The notes below the pieces were generated by a model. That model made no database searches. It was not told where the DNA came from and saw nothing but the letters and a program-made list of their open reading frames with translations. Position numbers and translations under genes: made by a program. From the NCBI RefSeq assembly GCF_027924665.1, contig NZ_AP027043.1, forward strand, positions 1 to 64,000: a DNA stretch of 64,000 nt, written 5' to 3'. The first letter of the stretch is position 1, and every line of letters begins with the position of its first letter. This DNA is from Flavobacterium sp. GSB-24 (lineage in GTDB: Bacteria; Bacteroidota; Bacteroidia; Flavobacteriales; Flavobacteriaceae). This document shows positions 48,709 to 57,296 of the stretch, piece after piece.

Positions 48709-49560
48709 ATGAAGCCTAACACACAACAATTAAGCGATTTAACGATCCAAGTAAGAAGAGACATTCTTAGAATGGTACATGCTGTAAACTCTGGACACCC
48801 AGGTGGTTCATTAGGTTGTACTGAATTTTTGGTAACACTATATCAAAATATTATGGACCGCAAAGAAGGTTTTGATATGGACGGAATTGGAGAAGATTTA
48901 TTTTTCCTTTCAAACGGACACATCTCTCCTGTATTCTATAGCGTATTAGCTAGAAGCGGTTATTTTCCAATTTCAGAACTTGCTACTTTTAGATTATTAG
49001 ATTCTCGTTTACAAGGACACCCAACAACTCACGAAGGTTTACCTGGAGTTCGAATTGCCTCTGGTTCATTAGGACAAGGTTTATCTGTAGCTCTTGGAGC
49101 AGCGCAAGCTAAAAAATTAAACAACGACAATCACTTAATCTATACTTTACACGGAGACGGAGAATTGCAGGAAGGTCAAAACTGGGAAGCAATTATGTAT
49201 GCATCTGCTAAAAAAGTAGATAATATAATCGCAACAGTAGACCTTAACGGAAAACAAATTGACGGAACAACTGATGAAGTTCTGCCAATGGGAAGTCTTC
49301 GCGCTAAATTTGAAGCTTTTGACTGGGATGTTATAGAAATTGCAGAAGGAAACAATATCGATGCAATTCTTGCCGGATTGAATGACGCAAAATCAAGAAC
49401 AGGAAAAGGAAAACCAGTTTGTATTTTATTACATACTGAAATGGGTAATGGAGTAGATTTTATGATGCACACACATGCTTGGCATGGTAAAGCTCCAAAC
49501 GATGAGCAATTAGAGAAAGCTCTAGCTCAAAATTACTCTAAAGACCAAGTTGATTATTAA
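48709..49560 (+). CDS. Transketolase, N-terminal subunit
   Basis: Transketolase of the pentose phosphate pathway is here encoded as two chains, as in many bacteria. The 283-residue N-terminal chain carries the thiamine diphosphate site: GHPGGSLGCTEFLV near 28-41, GQGLSVALGAAQAKKL, and GDGELQEGQNWEAIMYAS to TVDLN (TPP motif, about 149-183). The C-terminal chain gene follows after 74 bp, a gap that holds a repeat cluster. Confidence 0.95.
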   Translation: MKPNTQQLSDLTIQVRRDILRMVHAVNSGHPGGSLGCTEFLVTLYQNIMDRKEGFDMDGIGEDLFFLSNGHISPVFYSVLARSGYFPISELATFRLLDSRLQGHPTTHEGLPGVRIASGSLGQGLSVALGAAQAKKLNNDNHLIYTLHGDGELQEGQNWEAIMYASAKKVDNIIATVDLNGKQIDGTTDEVLPMGSLRAKFEAFDWDVIEIAEGNNIDAILAGLNDAKSRTGKGKPVCILLHTEMGNGVDFMMHTHAWHGKAPNDEQLEKALAQNYSKDQVDY

Positions 49561-49563
49561 AAA

Positions 49564-49622
49564 AGCTATAAGCTTTAAGCAATAAGTTTTACACCTATTG
49601 CCTATAGCCTATTGCGTACAGC
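49564..49622. repeat. Inverted heptamer clusters AGCTATA / CCTATAG
   Basis: Units AGCTATA, AGCTTTA and AGCAATA are followed by units CCTATTG, CCTATAG and CCTATTG in seven-base phase. The right half is roughly the reverse complement of the left. It lies between the two transketolase subunit genes, hence inside the transcript. Confidence 0.75.
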
Positions 49623-49634
49623 AAAAAGACAAAA

Positions 49635-50588
49635 ATGAAAAAATACGAAAATACAGGAAGTAAAGATACTCGTTCAGGTTTTGGAGCGGGAATGACTGAA
49701 CTAGGTCAAAAAAATGAAAATGTAGTTGCATTATGCGCCGACTTAATTGGATCATTAAAATTTGATGATTTCAAAAAAAATCACCCAGAGCGTTTTTTCC
49801 AAATCGGAATCGCAGAAGCTAATATGATCGGAATTGCTGCAGGTTTAACAATTGGTGGAAAAATTCCTTTTACTGGAACTTTCGCTAACTTCTCTACAGG
49901 AAGAGTTTACGATCAAATTCGTCAATCTGTTGCTTACTCAGACAAAAATGTAAAAATTTGTGCTTCTCACGCTGGTTTAACTTTAGGAGAAGATGGAGCA
50001 ACACACCAAATCTTAGAAGATATTGGTTTAATGAAAATGTTACCAGGAATGACTGTAATCAACACTTGTGACTACAATCAGACTAAAGCCGCGACTATTG
50101 CATTGGCAGATCACCACGGTCCTGCTTATTTACGTTTCGGACGTCCAGTAGTACCTAACTTTACTCCTGCTGACGAACCATTCGTAATTGGAAAAGCAAT
50201 TCTACTAAACGAAGGAACTGATGTAACTATTGTTGCTACAGGTCACTTAGTTTGGGAAGCTCTTATAGCTGCTGAAGCTCTTGAAGCAAAAGGAATTTCT
50301 GCTGAAGTAATCAACATTCATACAATTAAACCACTTGACGAAGAAGCAATTTTAAAATCAGTGGCAAAAACGAAATGTATTGTAACTGCAGAAGAGCACA
50401 ATTACCTTGGAGGTCTTGGAGAAAGCGTTTCAGGAGTATTAGCTTTACACAATCCAACTCCACAAGAATTTGTAGCTGTACAAGATAGTTTTGGTGAGTC
50501 TGGAACTCCAGAGCAGTTAATGAACAAATACAAACTAAACAATCAAGCAATTGTTGAAGCTGTAGAAAGAGTTATCAAAAGAAAATAA
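49635..50588 (+). CDS. Transketolase, C-terminal subunit
   Basis: The 317-residue C-terminal chain pairs with the N-terminal chain. It contains the pyrimidine-binding domain (RFFQIGIAEANMIGIAAGLTIGG, about 53-75), DGATHQILEDIGLMKMLPGMTVINTCD (about 118-145), and a C-terminal transketolase domain. It ends the unit: a terminator is at 50611-50646. Confidence 0.95.
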   Translation: MKKYENTGSKDTRSGFGAGMTELGQKNENVVALCADLIGSLKFDDFKKNHPERFFQIGIAEANMIGIAAGLTIGGKIPFTGTFANFSTGRVYDQIRQSVAYSDKNVKICASHAGLTLGEDGATHQILEDIGLMKMLPGMTVINTCDYNQTKAATIALADHHGPAYLRFGRPVVPNFTPADEPFVIGKAILLNEGTDVTIVATGHLVWEALIAAEALEAKGISAEVINIHTIKPLDEEAILKSVAKTKCIVTAEEHNYLGGLGESVSGVLALHNPTPQEFVAVQDSFGESGTPEQLMNKYKLNNQAIVEAVERVIKRK

Positions 50589-50610
50589 TTTTTAAATTTT
50601 CTTACTTATA

Positions 50611-50646
50611 AAAAAACCTCGAAATATAGATTTCGAGGTTTTTTGT
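50611..50646 (+). terminator. Terminator after transketolase
   Basis: Stem AACCTCGAAAT/ATTTCGAGGTT (50615-50625 with 50630-50640), 4-nt loop, T-run. Confidence 0.92.
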
Positions 50647-50696
50647 TTTTATCAATACACCAACCTTCATAAAAGTAACAACATAATATTGACCAT

Positions 50697-50732
50697 AAAA
50701 AAAGCCCTGAAATATAATTTCAGGGCTTTTTA
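50697..50732 (-). terminator. Terminator after the FKBP lipoprotein gene
   Basis: Stem AAAAAGCCCTGAAAT/ATTTCAGGGCTTTTT with 3-nt loop. The A-run on the left gives a U-run on the minus strand; the gene's stop is at 50744. Confidence 0.92.
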
Positions 50733-50743
50733 ATTTATCGAAT

Positions 50744-51913
50744 TTAATTAATCTTTATTGGATAAGTATTATCTAAATGAATTCTTTTTCTTGGATTTTC
50801 CGTATAATCTGCCTCAATGTATTTTCTAACATTTGTAGCAGATTCTGGTAAACTAGGATTTGCAAGTTCTCCTGTTGGCCTTCTAGGAATTCCTCTCGGC
50901 TCTGTTTCATCTACATTCGGCGTTAACGGATTATCTACAACTGGATCCCATGGAAAGTAAAGTTTAATTCCATAGTTAAAACCATTTACTACACCAACTT
51001 CGCCTGCTGCTTTAGTAATTTCAAACCTTGTTGTAAAACCATCTCCATCATCATCAAAATCTAGAAAATCTGCAATTCCATCGCCATCAGTATCATCAAT
51101 CAACTCTTTGGGCGGATTAGGATATTTAGTTGTATTTCTAAAATCATAAAGATATCCATCTCCGTTAACATCTTCTAAATAATCAGGAACACCATCACCA
51201 ATAAATACTATTCCGCTACTTGATGAATTGTATTCATTATCCACTCTCTGCAAGTCAAATAATTTAAAAGTAAAATATATTGGTGTATATGCAGGAATAG
51301 CACTACTACTATTAGCATAATATGCAAGACCTGAAGGCAAAAACATAACTCCAGCTCCATAATCATTATACGTTATAGTACCATCATTTGAAACAGTAGA
51401 CGAACTACTAGTTTTAAACTTTGGAAGAATTTCCGCCCATCCTTGTATTACCGTATTTGAATTAGCATATGGAAATAAATTAGCCGTAAACGGAAGACCA
51501 TAAGAAGAATCAGCGAGAGTTCCATTTAATAAATAACAAGAGTATGCTGTTGAAACCTTATCTGTATTAGTTGGAGATTCGCCAGCACCTTTTCTCAAAG
51601 TTAAATAATATACTTTATAAGTAATACCATCACTATACACATCTCTGCTCTCTAATTTATATGTAGTTTGATCCCAAATAGAAACTTGAGTTGTTGCATC
51701 TGTAATTTTTGATATTTTAACATCAAAATCAGCTGTAACATTTTCGATATAATTACTTTTTAAAAATTTTTCAATAGAATCATTATCCGCTTTATACTGT
51801 ACTGCATAATCTCTTACAGGAGTTACTACAACCTCATCATCATCCTTTTTGCTGCAAGAAACGATGGCAATACCAGCAAGTAATAAAACAAAATAATATT
51901 TAAATTTATTCAT
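50744..51913 (-). CDS. Lipoprotein with FKBP-type isomerase domain and calcium-binding repeats
   Basis: A 389-residue lipoprotein (lipobox AIVSC, about 17-21). The middle part (about 155-220) shows FKBP features: VIQGWAEILPKF, GAGVMFLPSGLAYY and PAYTPIYFTFKLFDLQ. Then come Asp-rich repeats (GDGVPDYLEDVNGDGY, DDTDGDGIADFLDFDDDGDGF, about 233-295) like thrombospondin type 3/EF-like calcium repeats. A peptidyl-prolyl isomerase role in the outer membrane or periplasm is likely. The combination with calcium repeats is uncommon. Confidence 0.82.
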   Translation of the reverse strand: MNKFKYYFVLLLAGIAIVSCSKKDDDEVVVTPVRDYAVQYKADNDSIEKFLKSNYIENVTADFDVKISKITDATTQVSIWDQTTYKLESRDVYSDGITYKVYYLTLRKGAGESPTNTDKVSTAYSCYLLNGTLADSSYGLPFTANLFPYANSNTVIQGWAEILPKFKTSSSSTVSNDGTITYNDYGAGVMFLPSGLAYYANSSSAIPAYTPIYFTFKLFDLQRVDNEYNSSSSGIVFIGDGVPDYLEDVNGDGYLYDFRNTTKYPNPPKELIDDTDGDGIADFLDFDDDGDGFTTRFEITKAAGEVGVVNGFNYGIKLYFPWDPVVDNPLTPNVDETEPRGIPRRPTGELANPSLPESATNVRKYIEADYTENPRKRIHLDNTYPIKIN

Positions 51914-51992
51914 TATTATGATTTTTTTAGGTGCGCAAGATACAATATTGATTTATTTTTGTAAAGAATTTAACTTGGATTTTAGAAAAATT

Positions 51993-52385
51993 ATGAGAAT
52001 AGATAAATACTTATGGTGCGTTCGATATTACAAGACTAGAAACATGGTTACTGAGGCCTGTAAAAAGAATCACATCACTGTAAATGGGCAGGTTGCTAAA
52101 CCATCAAAAGAAGTTTTCCCTACAGACAGAATTACTTTTAGAAAAGATCAAATTACCCAAATTATAACTGTTCTTGACATTCCTGAAAGTCGTGTTGGAG
52201 CAAAGTTGGTTGATATTTACCGTAAAAACGAAACACCTCCAGAAGCTTACGCGCATTTAGAGCTATTAAAACTTTCTAAAGAACATTACCGAAAAAGCGG
52301 AACAGGACGTCCAACTAAAAAAGACCGAAGAGATATCGATGAGTACGGAAATGAAATCTTTGACGAAGAAGAAGAAACGGAATAA
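51993..52385 (+). CDS. S4-domain RNA-binding protein (Hsp15-like)
   Basis: A 130-residue protein starting MRIDKYLWCVRYYKTRNMVTEACKKNHITVNG, the S4 RNA-binding domain (about 1-60), with a basic C-terminal half (YRKSGTGRPTKKDRRDID). Hsp15 proteins bind stalled 50S subunits with a nascent chain. I chose the ATG at 51993; the upstream in-frame ATG at 51918 lies before the -7 element TATTTTTG (51954-51961) and would add 25 residues unlike the family. Confidence 0.88.
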   Translation: MRIDKYLWCVRYYKTRNMVTEACKKNHITVNGQVAKPSKEVFPTDRITFRKDQITQIITVLDIPESRVGAKLVDIYRKNETPPEAYAHLELLKLSKEHYRKSGTGRPTKKDRRDIDEYGNEIFDEEEETE

Positions 52386-52462
52386 ATTTCAAAACTTTGA
52401 AAAACCCAAAAATTAAATACCCAATTCCAATTTAGAATTTCTTCTGAAAAAATTGAAATTTG
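52386..52462. repeat. Heptamer-like cluster (AATTTGG/CCAAAT units)
   Basis: Degenerate units around CCCAAAA, CCAATTC, CCAATTT and the complementary AAATTTGG surround a short hairpin region after the S4 gene. It is less regular than the other clusters. Confidence 0.4.
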
Positions 52463-52513
52463 GATTTTTTTATAATGGAATTTAAATTAATTATATTAGC
52501 AAAAAAATAAATT

Positions 52514-53014
52514 ATGAGCAGCAACATCATCTTAACAAATCAAGAAGTCGAGCATAAAATAAAACGTATTGCCTATCAAATCTACGAAACATTTGTAAAC
52601 GAGGAAGAAGTCGTTATTGCTGGAATTGCTTCAAATGGATATGTTTTTGCCGAAAAAATTGCCACAGCACTAAGCAGCATTTCAACCTTAAAGGTATCAA
52701 TCTGCGAAGTAAAAGTAAACAAGCAAAATCCACAGGAGGCAATACAAACTTCATTAAGTCCCGAGGAGTATAAAAACAAAGGATTAGTTCTTGTTGATGA
52801 TGTTCTAAATTCAGGAACAACATTAATCTATGCTGTTCGTCATTTCTTAGATGTACCTCTCAAAAAATTCAAAACAGCAGTGCTTGTTGACAGAAACCAT
52901 AAAAAATACCCTGTAAAGGCAGACTTTAAGGGCATTTCACTTTCAACTTCATTATTAGAGCACGTCCAAGTTGTTTTCGACTCAGAAAACGGAGACTATG
53001 CTTCTTTAAGCTAG
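52514..53014 (+). CDS. Phosphoribosyltransferase (PyrR-like)
   Basis: A 166-residue protein with the PRPP-binding motif GLVLVDDVLNSGTTLIYAV (about 94-112), typical of type I phosphoribosyltransferases, and AVLVDRNHKKYPVKADFKGISLSTSL. It is close to PyrR in length and sequence, which can act as an uracil phosphoribosyltransferase or RNA-binding pyrimidine regulator. No pyr gene is adjacent, so the function is left open. It converges with aroK, overlapping it by 9 bp. Confidence 0.85.
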   Translation: MSSNIILTNQEVEHKIKRIAYQIYETFVNEEEVVIAGIASNGYVFAEKIATALSSISTLKVSICEVKVNKQNPQEAIQTSLSPEEYKNKGLVLVDDVLNSGTTLIYAVRHFLDVPLKKFKTAVLVDRNHKKYPVKADFKGISLSTSLLEHVQVVFDSENGDYASLS

Positions 53015-53524
53015 AATATCTAAAATATCCTTAACCGTTTCTTCGACAGACTTATCATCTACCGAGACTTTATGCTGCGCGTGATTGTAATAAAAGCTTC
53101 TGTCGAACAAATGTTTCGCAATAAACTCTTTCATCTCTTCCTCATTCATATTTGCAATTAAAGGACGCTTACTCTTATTGTATATTAATCTACTATATAA
53201 AGTATCAATTGATGCTTTTAAATATATAGAAACAACATCTTCTCCTTTTAACAATTCATGATTATTAGCATAACAGGGAGTTCCTCCTCCTAATCCGATA
53301 ATATTATTTTCGGCAGATTGCAATAATTCAACAAAAATTTGGTGCTCTAATTTTCGAAAATAGATCTCTCCGTGCTTCTCAAAAATCTCATTTATTGACA
53401 TTTTTGCTCTTTCCTCGATAATTTTATCCAAATCTAAGAACGGAATATTCGTGATTTTTGACAAATTTTGGGCGATTGTCGACTTTCCGCAACCCATATA
53501 ACCTAACAATACAATTTTCTTCAT
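53006..53524 (-). CDS. aroK: Shikimate kinase
   Basis: Shikimate kinase makes shikimate-3-phosphate on the aromatic amino acid pathway. The 172-residue protein starts with the P-loop GYMGCGKST (8-16), followed by DLDKIIEERAKMSINEIFEKHGEIYFRKLE (with the substrate-binding Asp and Arg) and IIGLGGGTPCY (about 76-86), all in their usual order. It is convergent with the phosphoribosyltransferase gene, sharing 9 bp at 53006-53014. Confidence 0.94.
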   Translation of the reverse strand: MKKIVLLGYMGCGKSTIAQNLSKITNIPFLDLDKIIEERAKMSINEIFEKHGEIYFRKLEHQIFVELLQSAENNIIGLGGGTPCYANNHELLKGEDVVSIYLKASIDTLYSRLIYNKSKRPLIANMNEEEMKEFIAKHLFDRSFYYNHAQHKVSVDDKSVEETVKDILDILA

Positions 53525-53595
53525 ACTAATAAAACCTTATAAACTAAGCAATTGGAAATTTTTCCAAAAAAAAGACAAATTTATAATAAATTTGC

Positions 53596-53627
53596 TTGGA
53601 AACTTCAAAATAAACTCCTTATATTTG
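53596..53627 (+). promoter_or_regulatory. tRNA cluster promoter
   Basis: TTG (53596-53598), 21-bp spacer, TATATTTG (53620-53627), followed by CACCC. A second -7 element with the same downstream bases (TATATTTG then CACCC) precedes the third tRNA-Lys at 54063-54070. Confidence 0.82.
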
Positions 53628-53650
53628 CACCCGCATTCAAGAAATTAAAT

Positions 53651-53723
53651 GACTCGATAGCTCAGTCGGTAGAGCACATCACTTTTAATGATGGGGTCCT
53701 GGGTTCGAGCCCCAGTCGGGTCA
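53651..53723 (+). tRNA. tRNA-Lys (anticodon TTT), copy 1
   Basis: 73 nt. GACTCGA acceptor arm pairs with TCGGGTC; anticodon loop CTTTTAA (anticodon TTT); T-loop TTCGAGC. Identical to copies 2 and 3. Confidence 0.97.
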
Positions 53724-53763
53724 CAGATTTTGTGATTAACAAATTAAATTTCTTGATAGCAAT

Positions 53764-53836
53764 GACTCGATAGCTCAGTCGGTAGAGCACATCACTTTTA
53801 ATGATGGGGTCCTGGGTTCGAGCCCCAGTCGGGTCA
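53764..53836 (+). tRNA. tRNA-Lys (anticodon TTT), copy 2
   Basis: 73 nt, identical to copy 1 and 40 bp after it. A terminator follows at 53838-53876. Confidence 0.97.
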
Positions 53837-53837
53837 C

Positions 53838-53876
53838 AAAAGGTCGAGTAATTCATTTTACTTGACCTTTTTTATT
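53838..53876 (+). terminator. Terminator after tRNA-Lys copy 2
   Basis: Arms AAAAGGTCGAGTAA and TTACTTGACCTTTT with T-run. The same hairpin with small changes follows copy 3 (54169-54204). Confidence 0.82.
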
Positions 53877-53879
53877 TTA

Positions 53880-53962
53880 GGCCACGTGGAGAAACGGTAG
53901 ACTTGCCATCTTGAGGGGGTGGTGCTCGTAAGGGCGTGTGGGTTCAAATCCCACCGTGGTCA
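53880..53962 (+). tRNA. tRNA-Leu (anticodon GAG)
   Basis: 83 nt with a long variable arm, as in Leu tRNAs. Acceptor GGCCACG pairs with CGTGGTC (one G-U pair); anticodon loop TTGAGGG (anticodon GAG); T-arm GTGGG/CCCAC. Confidence 0.93.
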
Positions 53963-54094
53963 CTAGAAAAAAATTAAAACTCTATTTAATTGTAGAATAG
54001 GCTTTTATAATTTATTCTTAAAATCATTCAAAAAAAAGACGCAAATAGCTAAATAAAGTACTTATATTTGCACCCTCATTGAAGAAAAACAATA

Positions 54095-54167
54095 GACTCG
54101 ATAGCTCAGTCGGTAGAGCACATCACTTTTAATGATGGGGTCCTGGGTTCGAGCCCCAGTCGGGTCA
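54095..54167 (+). tRNA. tRNA-Lys (anticodon TTT), copy 3
   Basis: 73 nt, identical to copies 1 and 2. It has its own -7 element TATATTTG at 54063-54070 and a terminator at 54169-54204, so it may be an independent unit copied from the others. Confidence 0.97.
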
Positions 54168-54168
54168 C

Positions 54169-54204
54169 AAAAGGTCAAGTATTAATTTACTTGACCTTTT
54201 TTTT
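54169..54204 (+). terminator. Terminator after tRNA-Lys copy 3
   Basis: Arms AAAAGGTCAAGTA and TACTTGACCTTTT with T-run; closely similar to 53838-53876. Confidence 0.85.
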
Positions 54205-54285
54205 ATACCCTTTCAAATCGGAGAAATGTCTACACAAAAATTAAACCTTTCTTTTTTGTATTTTTGGAACTAAACAAACTTTAGC

Positions 54286-55191
54286 ATGAGATTTTACATT
54301 AATACAGAACATTTAATAAATGAAATCGAATACCCAACTCGATATAAATCTCAAAATCTCATCAAAAGTTCAGTTATAGTATTTTTTATTATTCTAACAT
54401 TTCTCTTACTATTCAAACCATTTGGAGTTTATGATCCTGAACTCAAAATGCACTATTTGTTTATTTGTTTCTTTCATGCTTTTGCACCGGCATTTATTTT
54501 ATTTGCTTATTTTGAAGTTTTAAATCATTACAGAAAAACAAAATTCCAGACTAAATGGACTTTGCTCCAAGAATATAGTCACATTGGAATACTGTTAGTC
54601 CTTATTGGCACATCGAGTTTTCTAATGCGTGATTTGCTTTATAACAACCCAAACAACTGGTCTTGGAATTATTTTTTCGAAGAAATAAGAAACTGCCTCG
54701 TAGCAGGTATCTTTTTTTACTTTTTTATACGATTAGCTAGCTTCTATTTTGAATCTAAAAAAGGATCTCCATTTGTTCTTCAATTTACACCTTTGGCTGT
54801 TGAAGCCGAAAAAACAATTTCAAAATCTAATCTTTTCATCAGCACACAGGTAAAGCAAGATGATTTTAGCCTTGATATCGATCAATTACTTTTCGCAAAA
54901 GCGGATGGCAATTATATTGAGTTAACAAAATCGAACAACAACCAAATTACCACAGAAGTAAAGAGAATTTCTTTAGCCCAATTTGAAACTCAAATAGTAG
55001 ATTATCCACACTTTTTTAGATGCCACAGAACCTATTTAGTAAATATGTTTAAGGTTCAAAAAATATCTGGAAACTCTCAAGGTTATTTACTATCATTTAA
55101 TGAAACCAATGTTAAAATTCCAGTTTCAAGAAAACAGATAAACAATTTCAACAACTATCACCAAGAGCTTCGCCGCAAATACATTGCATAA
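54286..55191 (+). CDS. Membrane-bound LytTR-family regulator
   Basis: A 301-residue protein with four transmembrane helices in the N-terminal half (about 27-45, 60-80, 100-118, 142-158) and a C-terminal LytTR DNA-binding domain (about 198-300: LLFAKADGNYIELTKS, then HFFRCHRTYLVNMFKVQKISGN and VKIPVSRKQINNF). There is no receiver, so it is not a classical response regulator and probably senses a signal through its membrane part. It is directly upstream of the acyltransferase gene (102 bp). A -7 element TATTTTTG is at 54259-54266. Confidence 0.9.
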   Translation: MRFYINTEHLINEIEYPTRYKSQNLIKSSVIVFFIILTFLLLFKPFGVYDPELKMHYLFICFFHAFAPAFILFAYFEVLNHYRKTKFQTKWTLLQEYSHIGILLVLIGTSSFLMRDLLYNNPNNWSWNYFFEEIRNCLVAGIFFYFFIRLASFYFESKKGSPFVLQFTPLAVEAEKTISKSNLFISTQVKQDDFSLDIDQLLFAKADGNYIELTKSNNNQITTEVKRISLAQFETQIVDYPHFFRCHRTYLVNMFKVQKISGNSQGYLLSFNETNVKIPVSRKQINNFNNYHQELRRKYIA

Positions 55192-55293
55192 TCTTGTTGC
55201 TCGTCACAAAAGGTAGTTATTAGTAACAATGCCCGCTATTACTGCATTTTACTGTTGTACGTTTGCCATCAATAACACAAAACCAAAATTATT

Positions 55294-56445
55294 ATGTCAA
55301 CTGCAACTGCTGTCAAGAATCAGGATTCTAGCTCTTCAAACAAATTATTATACATCGATAATATCAAAGTTCTTCTAACCATATTAGTTGTACTTCACCA
55401 CACCGTTATTGCTTACAGTTCTTCTGAAGGCTGGTACTACAATGAAGAAACTAGTTTTTTAGGAGCACGCATCCTTTCGACAGTATTCATCAGTATAAAT
55501 CAGTCTTTCTTTATGGGATATTTCTTTCTGCTGGCTGCTTATTTTACCAACTCTTCCTATTCTAAAAAAGGAGTTTCTAAATTTATCAAGGACAGACTAA
55601 TTCGATTAGGAATTCCTTTAATTTTCTACTCTTTTATTCTTACTCCATTTATTTGTTATCTAGTTTATTATTTCACAAAAGCACATATCAATTATTTCAA
55701 TTACTTAAGCAGATATGATAGCTGGATCGACTTAGGAGTTACTTGGTTTGTAGCAGCACTATTGCTTTTTACATTAGTTTATGTGGCAGTAAAAAAAATA
55801 TTCAACATTAACTTCAACAAACAATTGGCAGCGCCCAGCTCTGGTGCTATAATACTATTTGCGGCAGGATTAGGAGTTATTTCTTTCTTAGTTAGAATTA
55901 TATTCCCTGTTGGATGGGTTCTTGAACCTGTCGGATTTCAGCTTGGGCATTTTCCACAATATATCGCACTATTTATAATTGGATTACTGGCATCAAAAAA
56001 CAATTGGTTTGAACAGCTTTCAGGAAAAACAGGCAGACAACTTAAAAGGTCAGCACGTTTATGCTTGTTGCTTTTTCCAGTATTTTTTATCATCAGATAC
56101 AAATTAAACACACCTCTTTCTTGGTTTTCTGGAGGTTTTCACTGGCAGGCATTATTATACGCAGTCTGGGAGCAATGGATTGGAATTTCGATATTAACCG
56201 CATTATTAATTAGAGGAAAAATAAATTGGAATGCTACTTCAATATTACTTACTAAAGCATCACGCAGTAGTTTTGCCGTTTACATTTTTCATCCATTAGT
56301 GACAGTTATATTTATGTTAGCACTAAAAAACTGGGCTATTGACCCCGCAATAAAGCTTTTAATTACCGCGCCGCTAATTATATTGGGCAGTTTTGTATTA
56401 GGATCTATTATTTTATTAATTCCAGGAGTTAAGAGAATTTTATAG
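55294..56445 (+). CDS. Integral membrane acyltransferase (OafA/YrhL-like)
   Basis: A 383-residue protein with about ten membrane helices. The start LLYIDNIKVLLTILVVLHHTVIAY (about 18-41) has the His that is catalytic in the Acyl_transf_3 family; FFMGYFFLLAAYF and SRSSFAVYIFHPLVTVIFM (about 327-345) follow. Such proteins transfer acyl groups to sugars or cell-wall polymers. The substrate is unknown. The LytTR regulator upstream may control it. Confidence 0.88.
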   Translation: MSTATAVKNQDSSSSNKLLYIDNIKVLLTILVVLHHTVIAYSSSEGWYYNEETSFLGARILSTVFISINQSFFMGYFFLLAAYFTNSSYSKKGVSKFIKDRLIRLGIPLIFYSFILTPFICYLVYYFTKAHINYFNYLSRYDSWIDLGVTWFVAALLLFTLVYVAVKKIFNINFNKQLAAPSSGAIILFAAGLGVISFLVRIIFPVGWVLEPVGFQLGHFPQYIALFIIGLLASKNNWFEQLSGKTGRQLKRSARLCLLLFPVFFIIRYKLNTPLSWFSGGFHWQALLYAVWEQWIGISILTALLIRGKINWNATSILLTKASRSSFAVYIFHPLVTVIFMLALKNWAIDPAIKLLITAPLIILGSFVLGSIILLIPGVKRIL

Positions 56446-56589
56446 CACACATTATCGATCTTTCAACAAAAGTCAAAATCCTAATTATAAACAAATAGCA
56501 TTATATTAAAAAAGAAATTCCCTTACAGAATAAAAACTTTCTTAAATTCGTTGAGAAATAATTTAAATCACTAATCCCAAATTAGTTTT

Positions 56590-57090
56590 ATGAAAAACCT
56601 ACTATTAGCATCATTTATGATGATGACCTGCTCCATCTGGGCACAATCTGCAACTGGCTATTTTGACAAAGCCATAAAAAAAGCGGAAGCCGGAAACACA
56701 AAAGGCGCAATCGCCGACTACACCAAAGCCATCAGCATGAATTCAAAATTTGTCGAGGCATACCAGAATCGTGGTGTTGCAAAATTTAAACTAAACGATC
56801 TCAAAGGCGCGCAGGCAGATTTTAGCAAAACAATCGACTTAGACAGCATGAATGCAGATGCATTTACAGGCAGAGCCAATGTTAATTATAAATTACAAAA
56901 CTATCAGGGAGCAATTGACGACTGCACATCTTCTTTAGGTTTAAATCCGAAAGATTACATTGCTTACAATTTAAGAGGTTTAGCTTATAATAAAATCGGC
57001 GATAGTAAAAATGCTTGTAAAGATTTTACAAAAGCAATTGAATTAGGAAGTCAAAGTGCTGCAAAAAACAGATCGACTTTCTGCAAATAA
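56590..57090 (+). CDS. Exported TPR protein
   Basis: A 166-residue protein with a signal peptide (MKNLLLASFMMMTCSIWAQ) and about four tetratricopeptide repeats (from about 22 to 160; units such as AIADYTKAISMNSKFVEAYQNRGVAKF). TPRs mediate protein-protein contact. No catalytic domain is present and the partner is unknown. A terminator follows at 57103-57138. Confidence 0.88.
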   Translation: MKNLLLASFMMMTCSIWAQSATGYFDKAIKKAEAGNTKGAIADYTKAISMNSKFVEAYQNRGVAKFKLNDLKGAQADFSKTIDLDSMNADAFTGRANVNYKLQNYQGAIDDCTSSLGLNPKDYIAYNLRGLAYNKIGDSKNACKDFTKAIELGSQSAAKNRSTFCK

Positions 57091-57102
57091 GAACTTAAAA
57101 AC

Positions 57103-57138
57103 AAAAATAGTCTGCAATCTTACTGCAGACTATTTTTA
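57103..57138 (+). terminator. Terminator after the TPR gene
   Basis: Stem AAAAATAGTCTGCA/TGCAGACTATTTTT (57103-57116 with 57124-57137), 7-nt loop, pairs with few mismatches. Confidence 0.9.
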
Positions 57139-57174
57139 CTTTTTATTAAAGTAATATATTTCTTAGATAAAATA

Positions 57175-57190
57175 TACCTGTTTTTAGGTA
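57175..57190. promoter_or_regulatory. Palindrome TACCTGTTTTTAGGTA upstream of the CarH-like gene
   Basis: Inverted repeat TACCT/AGGTA with a 6-nt spacer, 81 bp before the -7 element TACATTTG (57271-57278). Related to the motifs at 38768-38818. Confidence 0.4.
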
Positions 57191-57296
57191 AAAAATATAT
57201 TTACAGTACGTAAACCTCTAATCCTCTATCTTTTTAATGTGGTTTTAAGGCTGCATATAAGATTTTGTTTTACATTTGTCGACCTAATCGCGAGAA

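Noticed and set aside
53574..53626. tRNA-Lys copies as phage attachment sites
   Set aside because: No integrase or flanking partial tRNA copy; the repeats are complete tRNA genes with terminators.
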